This document shows positions 17,156 through 23,145 of a DNA stretch of 23,145 nucleotides, piece after piece. This DNA comes from Geosiphon pyriformis. Lineage: Eukaryota > Glomeromycota > Glomeromycetes > Archaeosporales > Geosiphonaceae. Position 1 is the first letter of the stretch; every line of letters begins with the position of its first letter. The notes beneath the pieces are model-generated. The model was given only the letters and a program-made list of their open reading frames with translations. It was not told the DNA's origin and did no database searches. Made by a program: the position numbers and the translations under genes. The stretch lies in assembly GCA_016748015.1 (NCBI GenBank), contig JAAOMT010000309.1, positions 243,493 through 266,637 of the forward strand. Reading direction: 5' to 3'.

Positions 17156-17721
17156 TTAATTGGTCAAGTGTCTCCTGTATCAATCTGATGCTTCACAATG
17201 TCGGTGCATCCGAACTCATTTTTGCTGGCAAAGACATCAGCATACTGATTCAGAAGGACTTTGAGTTGCATTTGTTGCAAGGTACTTAAATTTCCTAAAT
17301 TCAATTTATTGATCTCTTCTGGTATGAACAAGTAACTTTCTTTTGGCAAATTCCATACTTGTAAGGTAATGTCACAGAATAAGAATAATTGTGCGAAATC
17401 TGGAATGGATTGAGGTTTTTTAGGATTCTGACTATCTGCAAATATGGAACTGATGAGGGTCCCTTTGGAGATTTCAATGACATCTTCTGTCGGGTTGTGG
17501 ATGAGGATTTTGAAGTGTTTATGGGCTTTGGCTGGTAGGTATAGATTAGCAACATCAGCTAGGGAACAGATTTCAGGACTGGCTTCAAATAATAAGGCTT
17601 GATCTTGGATCTTTCGATTCACCTTGAGGATGTATTGTCGGTATGAGAAAATGGAGATAACAGTGTTGGTGTGGATAAATTCTACCTGGTTACTGTCTTC
17701 TTCCGTGAAATTAACTGGTAC
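17156..17721 (-). pseudogene. pre-RT connector of element 2
   Basis: Open from the NRKIQDQALLFEASPEIC segment to DIVKHQIDTGDT (17164-17622). NLYLPAKAHKHFKILIHNPT and VWNLPKE are closer to a plausible ancestor than in copy 1, which has Leu for Pro and a stop for Trp. Confidence 0.7.
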
Positions 17722-18159
17722 GTTTCCTCTTCCACTTGATCCAAACCCATTAATTCCTCGGGCAGTGAGGCCTAACTCTTTTCAGGTTGTTATCAGGATT
17801 AATTGGAGTATTTTAAGGGGTAAAAAGATAGCTTGGGCAATCTTTTCTTGTGATTCTATTTTGTAGGGTCTGTTTGAATTGTTTTGTAGCATCACGATGA
17901 TGTTTTCCATGTAACTGGCATCAATGATTTCTCTTTTTATGTCGATTTTTTTCTTGGTAAGACTAGATCGAAAGGCAACTTGTATCATTGTACTAACAGA
18001 AATTTCTAATGCTATCTTAAGATCTATTTTTACGAGGGAATGTGGGGCTATAATAATGGGTGATTGTCCAGGGTATTATAAATTGAAACTGGCATCAGTG
18101 TCATGTGCTCTTTCGGGGCAGATTCTTTCCTCGTTGTCACTGTACCATTTTAGCTTTAG
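17722..18159 (-). pseudogene. dUTPase domain inside pol, element 2
   Basis: Better preserved than copy 1 at several motifs: HDTDASFNL (motif 1, Gly to Ser), RSSLTKK with the conserved Arg as CGA at 17968-17970 (motif 2), IIDASYMENI (motif 3), EKIAQAIFLPL (motif 4) and GFGSSGRG (motif 5). A 3-base deletion near 17815 removes one residue after motif 4. Stops are TAA after FNL and a shared TGA before ELGL. Between them the two copies show all five motifs, which makes the assignment firm. Confidence 0.88.
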
Positions 18160-18990
18160 TTCTTTGGAGAGGTTGGAATATGCGAGATATTGTTCTGTTT
18201 TGGTATCCTCAGTTGGATCTTAAAACGACATGTCCTCGGTGATCAATACCTCTTTTTCGGGTTCAGATAGTTTGGTGATTGGAAACAGTATTCTTGGAGG
18301 CAGATTGAACATGAGATCACATTCATCGCAGTACTGGAAGTGACAAGAGATCAAACAGTGATCGCATAGTTTGGTATTCAAATTGGCCAACCTTTGCTCC
18401 TGTTCCTCGCAAGTTGGGGCCAATTCCTGATATTAGTTCTGAAATGCGTCTGGGTCATCTGTGAAAAAATCATCCTCAGGGTAGTCGAATCCAGTATATT
18501 CGGGCGTCCAAGGGTTGTCCTTAATTTCTCGTATTTTTTCAAGTGTGGTGCCTTTGGTCTTGGTGCTTGCCATTCTCCAGATTTCGTGGTTATTGTGTGA
18601 ATAACTGTCTAGCCTGTTGAGTGCTCGTTTCTAAGTGTCCTCGATAGGGGTTCCCTTTCGTACCCAATCGTTGATTAATATGGTGTATTGACAAGCCTCG
18701 TCACATGTTCCTCCTCTGCCAGGCACATCATTCCAGAGTCCTTTATCTGGCAGGATTTCACTACATGTGAAGCACGATGTGTGGTCCCACTTGCCTTGTC
18801 ATTTTGGTCATCCAAATCTTTCCAGTAAACAAGGCCTGCAATAGTATTTGGTGGTGGTGGGCCATTTTTTGTTGTCCCCAATACATGCACCCATAGTGGA
18901 TAGTTTTTTTCCACAATTAACACATATTAGTCTTGGGGGTTGGTAAAATAAGTTTCTTTGGTCTGAAGTTACGTATCTTAGTGATGACGA
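18160..18990 (-). pseudogene. cysteine-rich segment between protease and dUTPase, element 2
   Basis: All Cys pairs seen in copy 1 recur: CVNC, CRPC, CFTC, CDEAC, and CDHC...CDEC near 18320-18365. The residues within and around the pairs vary but the cysteines do not. Private stops include DT.KRA (TGG to TAG) and SF.DPT (CAA to TAA). FQN.YQE is TAA here and TGA in copy 1. Confidence 0.6.
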
Positions 18991-19799
18991 TTGGGGTTCT
19001 TCTTTGGCTCTGCCTTTTTTTTTTTCTTCTCAGGTTGGTGGTGGGAGTAGTTCAGTTCAATAATCATCTGCTCATGAAACCTGATAGGTCTCAATGGTTG
19101 GTGGTATTGATGTGTTTTTGAATTCAATAAGGTGTTCCTTGGTACATTGGTTTTTAAAGTGTCTGCACGTAGCTGGGACTTGGGCATACTGTCTATTGAA
19201 TGTGAGTTGAAGTTCTTGGGTGTTCCAATCAAAAGTAGCATTGGCTTTTGACAACCAGTCATTTCCTACTAGAGCTTGATATTGAGTAGCTTCCATGACG
19301 AGTACTTTGGTAGAGATTTAGATTCCATTAATCTCGAAAGGGAAGTTGTCAATTTCTCCTATCAGGGTTTTTGTGTTTCCATCCATTGTAATGATCCGGG
19401 CAGTAGTGGCATGGTCTACTTGGCGACCTAGTTGGTCTATGAGCTGCTTCGTGATTATGCTACCGGCTGATCTACTATCCAGGATTAATTTAATGTCTAT
19501 TCCTCCGACTCTGGCATCAGTGTATAGGGCCATTATTGGTTTATCCTGATTGATGGCTGCTCCACTAAAAAGGCTATGTGTGTTCAAATTATTGATGTCA
19601 AAAGGAAATATGGCGGCTAGGGTGGTGTCTTCGGTAATAGTGGCTGGTGGGATATTGCTTTTTGTTTGCTTAGAAGGTTGGGAGATTTGTTCTATATCTC
19701 CTTCTTCCACAAGTGTAGATTTATCAAAACCCTGGTCTTCTATAAGACCAAGATAGGAAGCTTGATTTGGGTATCCAGTTGGTGTTGATTGAGATTGGG
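18991..19799 (-). pseudogene. aspartic protease region of element 2, active site DSR
   Basis: ALYTDARVGGIDIKLILDSRSAG: the Gly codon of DSG is AGA at 19471-19473, a G-to-A change that should abolish catalysis. YQALVGNDWLSKANATFDW is open through places where copy 1 has stops. The stop after EINGI (19318) is shared. TGA for Trp in the VS.ADDY region is private. Confidence 0.87.
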
Positions 19800-21690
19800 C
19801 AGAACTGCGAAGGATTGGTTGAGATAATCTACTGTTGGTTTGTACCTGATTGTTGTTGGGATTCCTTCATTTCTGATTATAGTCTATAGCTCGAGGTCTG
19901 GACGGGCTGTAAGGGGAAGTTTGATAGTAAGGGATTGCTTGTGTCATTGGTGGTAGTTGATAATAATTCTGGGGCGGTGGTTGAGTGTACGAGACTTGTT
20001 GTGCATATAAGGGTGGTTGATTCTAATATATAAAATATTAGAGTACCATGTTTTGCTGATATCTGGATTGCTGGTATGGGTTTTCTTGATTTTGGTCCAT
20101 GATCTTCCTTCTGCAGTCACAGGCAATGTGTCCAAGTTTCTGGTAGTAGTAGCAGTTGTAGGGATCGGATCTCCAAGATTGTTGCTGTTGCTAACAGTTC
20201 TGTTGCTGTGGGTATCTGCTGTTGTTGTTATTTTCTCTCCATTGGGGTGGTTGGTAAGTTTCTGTAGTTCTGGCTAAGAATCCCTCAATTTTCTGAGTTA
20301 GTTTTTTACTCAATTGGGTTATCTTTGCATTAATGTCAGAGGTTCTATTAATGGCTAAATTAACGGCTTGGGTATGATTTGCTTTTTGTTCTACAGACTC
20401 AAAATTGCGAGCGAGAGTGACAGTGTCTTGTAAACTGGTTGGATGGCGGGATCTTATGGATCTTAGAATATTACTCCACAATCCTTTAATGAATTGATTA
20501 AGAACTTGCGCCGTAGTATAGTAGTCTCTTTTGATAGCTAATATTTGACGCAGAATTTGATTAAATCATCCGAGATAAGTAGTTACTGCTTCGTGATCTT
20601 TTTGTTTAATTATGCTGAATTGATTCTGCAATCGGATTAACATATTGGGGTCACAGAAGTATTGCAGAAATGCGAGTTTAAACTCAGTAAAGGAGGTAGG
20701 CTTTTCTGTTAGGCTCTGGTACCACAAATTGGCAGTTCCAATCAGAAAGAACGGCAGTGCCTGAACTGTGCGGTTGTCATTCCAACCATTAGCGGTAATT
20801 GCTTTCTCGGCATCTGCAATCCAAGAATATGCATTATCTTTTTCACCAGAGAATTTTTCCAATTTAGCGATATTCAGGTAAGCCATAATCCAGTTAATGG
20901 GTGGGGTGTTACTGGTTATGTTTAAAGAGATTGGTGTCTGTGTATTCGAGTGTTTTCTGGGTGCTAATGCTGGTTGCTTTCCTTTGTCACTTGAACCAAT
21001 AGGTTGTAAGATAGCTGTTTTTTCCATTAGGGAAGATGCTGATTCTGTTAAGTTTTGTGCTGGTGGCTGTTCCTAAGTTGACGGGTTTCCTTCTGTTTGA
21101 CCGGCTGCTGGAGTAAGATTTCCAAACAGCGATCCGTATTCTCCTAGTGATTTGGTCCAACTGTGTTGATTCCAAGAGTGTGGATTTCCAGGAGTTTGTG
21201 ATGTTTCCGACTGGGTTTCCAGGGGTGGGTTGAATACAATTCTACTTTGAGATGTCTGATAGTATGATGGAGTTGTTGGAAAGAGGACCCTTAGTTTTTT
21301 GTTAACCATGAACTTGGCTTGGGCAGTTATGGGGTTGTTGGATTTGTTTTCATATTTCTCAGGGTCGGATTCCACTGGTTGTTGTACTTGAGGGAATCGT
21401 TGTGCCACATAATATTTAATGTCTGTATTAATTATGCACAGAGTTTCAGCGATTGCTTGGGTAGTTGTGGCTGTTGAGTACCTTAGTAAGCTTTGATGGA
21501 TTTGTTCTCTAAGTCTTCCTGTATCAGTTGCGCAGCCTAACAAGCAGTCAATTTTTGTGTTGATATAGTTACAAAAATCACTTTCTACATAAGCAGTTCC
21601 TGCTGGTATTCCTAGGTCTTTTCGAAAGTATTGAAATAGTGTTTTTCTGTATAAAGAGTGGTCCTTTCTTATTGTTCCAATAGTTGCCAC
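19800..21690 (-). pseudogene. Gag region of element 2
   Basis: Open for 205 codons from GTG at 21688-21690 to 21073, so the N-terminal segment is longer than in copy 1, where TAA and TAG interrupt it. The core LEKFSGEKDNAYSWIADAEK and LWYQSLTEKPTSF are clear. A 15-base insertion near 20192-20206 in the Gln repeat carries a TAG, and the stop at 20566 is shared. The knuckle at 20113-20154 reads CYYYQKLGHIACDC, with the same Tyr as copy 1. Confidence 0.85.
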
Positions 21691-21733
21691 TTTTATGTAT
21701 TTTTGGAGGTGCTCTGTCTCTGTGGATTTATAA

Positions 21734-21750
21734 CCTCACAGGGAGCACCA
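21734..21750 (-). other. primer binding site, element 2
   Basis: Identical to 10288-10304 on the minus strand (TGGTGCTCCCTGTGAGG), again two bases from the LTR. It is unmutated although the surroundings have changed. Confidence 0.75.
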
Positions 21751-21801
21751 AATATTATGGGTAAACTTGGTGGATATGGGAAATGGTAACGTTTGGTACT
21801 C
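21743..21801. other. inverted repeat joining U5 and the PBS, element 2
   Basis: GAGCACCAAATATTAT (21743-21758) faces GTAACGTTTGGTACTC (21786-21801). The pairing is weakened by transitions in both arms, but the spacing is as in copy 1. Confidence 0.6.
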
Positions 21802-22415
21802 TCAATTATTGATGATGCATCTTCTATGTAATTCTGTTGGCTTAGTCTTGATTATCAGTCTCTGAAGGTCTATTCCTGGATGTGAATTTTACCCATTAAG
21901 TTCTTTGGTTATAAGGCACAGAGTTTGTCTTTCGTCAATTGCAATGTTTTTCATAAATGTGAGCTTTCTTCTCTGAACTAACGAGCACAGTCATTAGGAT
22001 CTGGCATTGTTTTTTCGCCCTTCTGGTAAGCTAACAAAATAATGTTAATATCCAAAACTTAGAGGGAGCTTCCCTCTTTTACCAGGCTATCACAAAGTCT
22101 ATTCTCAGACAGTCAATTTTACTATGTTGCTGCTCCACAAAAAATAAGACAGAAAAAGAAAAAAAAGAAAAAAAAAAAGAAAAAAAAGAGAGAAAAGATA
22201 AATTAGTATCGTCAATTGTCATGATCAAGAGCAATTGGTCCAAATTGTTAATAAGTTTGAGGCAGTTATGCTAAGAGCATCTGTTCTAGAATGGAGATAC
22301 AAGACAAGGGTTAATTCATGTAAATTTTACAAAGTTTGAGAACATGAATTCGTGATTCTGATTTCTTTTAATAATTGGTTTATTTCAAAAGATGAAATAG
22401 GGAAGATAATAAAGG

Positions 22416-22727
22416 ATGAAAGGGTATGGATATTTTAATTTCTGGTCTAGAAGTTTGTATCTATTTTTTCTTCTCTGTCTTTTCTCACTTCTACAACTAC
22501 TTGCTTTTATACATTTTTTTGGTTTTACAAGATTGCTTTCAATTGTCTTGCTATCGCTAGCTATTGCTTTATTGTTTCTGTTATTGCTTTGTTTTTTTAC
22601 GTTATCACTAGTTATCCTATGTTATAACACGTTATTTGACGTTATTATATGTTATTCTGTATTATCCTGTGTTATAACACGTTATCTTATGTTATTGCGC
22701 ACTATTCTGTGTTATCCTGTATTATAA
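22416..22727 (+). other. antisense 103-codon open frame in 5' LTR, copy 2 (doubtful)
   Basis: The fourth copy of the hydrophobic antisense frame; start and end positions are conserved. The short frame upstream of it is broken here. Confidence 0.2.
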
Positions 22728-22786
22728 CATGTTATCCAATGTTATAACACGTTATCCAACGCTATTGTATGTTATTCTGTGTTATG
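22600..22786. repeat. short-repeat array in U3 of the 5' LTR, copy 2
   Basis: GTTAT/ATAAC units including GTTATAAC palindromes and the additional unit shared with 11171-11358. Confidence 0.7.
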
Positions 22787-22843
22787 TCACGTTTTGGTCA
22801 CGTTTTTTCATAACTTTGGATCGGTTTTTCTACTCGGGTAACA

Positions 22844-22847
22844 CTGG
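22844..22847. repeat. target-site duplication CTGG, right, element 2
   Basis: CTGG after the GTAACA end, matching 12660-12663 and the pair in copy 1. Confidence 0.75.
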
Positions 22848-23145
22848 TTAGAAAAGCTGGCTTGGAAGAATGATGTTGTCAGGAAAAATTTCTCATGATG
22901 TTGAGAGTTCCAGCCATCCTAATCATATTTGTATATTGCTGGTAGAAAAGCCGGTCCAGAAGAGCAATGTTGCTTCCATTCAAGCAAAAAATGCAGCAAT
23001 AAATTGTCTTATATTTCTGAAATAACAGCATATAAAACACAAGTAAAATACAACAGAAAACAAAAACTTTGACAACAAATTTGTTAAAAACTGATATAAA
23101 TATATTTTACAAAACAACAAAAAGATATTTAAAATTTCTTAGATA
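22848..23145. other. right host flank of copy 2 to window end
   Basis: Nearly identical to 11419-11715. It contains the open counterpart of the 51-codon frame at 22870-23025. No other gene or repeat is seen. Confidence 0.7.

Larger units (their letters stand above)
14552..21690 (-). pseudogene. gag-pol polyprotein of element 2, frameshifted and with many stops
   Basis: The same polyprotein as 3093-10244, ending with TAG at 14552-14554. It runs in one frame from 21690 to 15942, where the 25-base deletion shifts it; integrase continues in the next frame. The GTG first codon and the ATA two codons upstream match copy 1. Many stops are shared with copy 1 and others are private, so decay began before and went on after the duplication. 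Confidence 0.93.
12664..22843 (-). mobile_element. Ty3/gypsy-like LTR retrotransposon, copy 2, non-autonomous by decay
   Basis: A duplicate of the element at 1195-11414, with the same domains, insertion site and LTR differences. The internal regions differ by 13 bases, fully explained by three indels I found: minus 25 at 15941/15942, plus 15 near 20192-20206 and minus 3 near 17815. Substitutions are far more common and nearly all transitions. Protease DSG is DSR, RNase H and integrase each lose an Asp, and the 25-base deletion shifts the frame. Confidence 0.95.
21753..22843 (-). repeat. 5' LTR of element 2 (1091 bp)
   Basis: It shares with 10307-11414 the TA inner end, the CAATGTTTTTCATAAATG variant, TGCTGCTCC and the extra U3 repeat unit. 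The outer end is GTAACA followed by CTGG. The interrupted A tract lies at about 22152-22197. Confidence 0.93.

Noticed and set aside
1195-22843. Two independent insertions of one family.
   Set aside because: Same target repeat, same flanks on both sides, and LTR differences shared by position rather than by copy.

Overview
The window holds two copies of one decayed Ty3/gypsy-type LTR retrotransposon, both on the minus strand, each in the same short stretch of AT-rich host DNA and separated by a 50-N assembly gap (11778-11827). No intact host gene is visible. The AT-rich flanks, the size and decay of the elements, and a gag-pol with a dUTPase domain between protease and reverse transcriptase suggest an early-diverging fungus. 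From memory this polyprotein type fits Glomeromycotina (arbuscular mycorrhizal fungi such as Rhizophagus or Gigaspora), but I ran no search.

Layout of copy 1: left flank 1-1194 (target-site copy CTGG at 1191-1194); 3' LTR 1195-2266; polypurine tract 2267-2282; an extra ORF (ORF3) 2281-3012; gag-pol 3093-10244; primer binding site 10288-10304; 5' LTR 10307-11414; second CTGG at 11415-11418; right flank to 11777. Copy 2 repeats this order: flank 11828-12663, 3' LTR 12664-13725, PPT 13726-13741, ORF3 13740-14471, gag-pol 14552-21690, PBS 21734-21750, 5' LTR 21753-22843, flank to 23145. Both copies have the same flanks and insertion site, so this is one insertion later duplicated with its surroundings, or two haplotypes placed in tandem by the assembler. 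It is not two insertions.

Gag-pol is one reading frame of about 2,384 codons with no frameshift between gag and pol. Order: Gag with a CCHC-like knuckle, aspartic protease, a cysteine-rich segment, dUTPase, a pre-RT connector, RT, RNase H, integrase with a DX35E triad and a GPY/F-like tail. A separate 243-codon ORF in another frame fills the space between integrase and the polypurine tract, where env or accessory genes sit in other elements. It has no visible membrane segment and I do not recognise it.

Both copies are dead. Each gag-pol has roughly thirty in-frame stops. The catalytic losses differ: copy 1 has YLND in RT; copy 2 has DSR in protease, Asp-to-Asn in RNase H and integrase, and a 25-bp frameshifting deletion. 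Nearly all differences are C/T or G/A transitions on both strands, often at ancestral CpG, and they are much denser inside the element than in the duplicated flanks. This points to methylation-linked or RIP-like decay aimed at the element.
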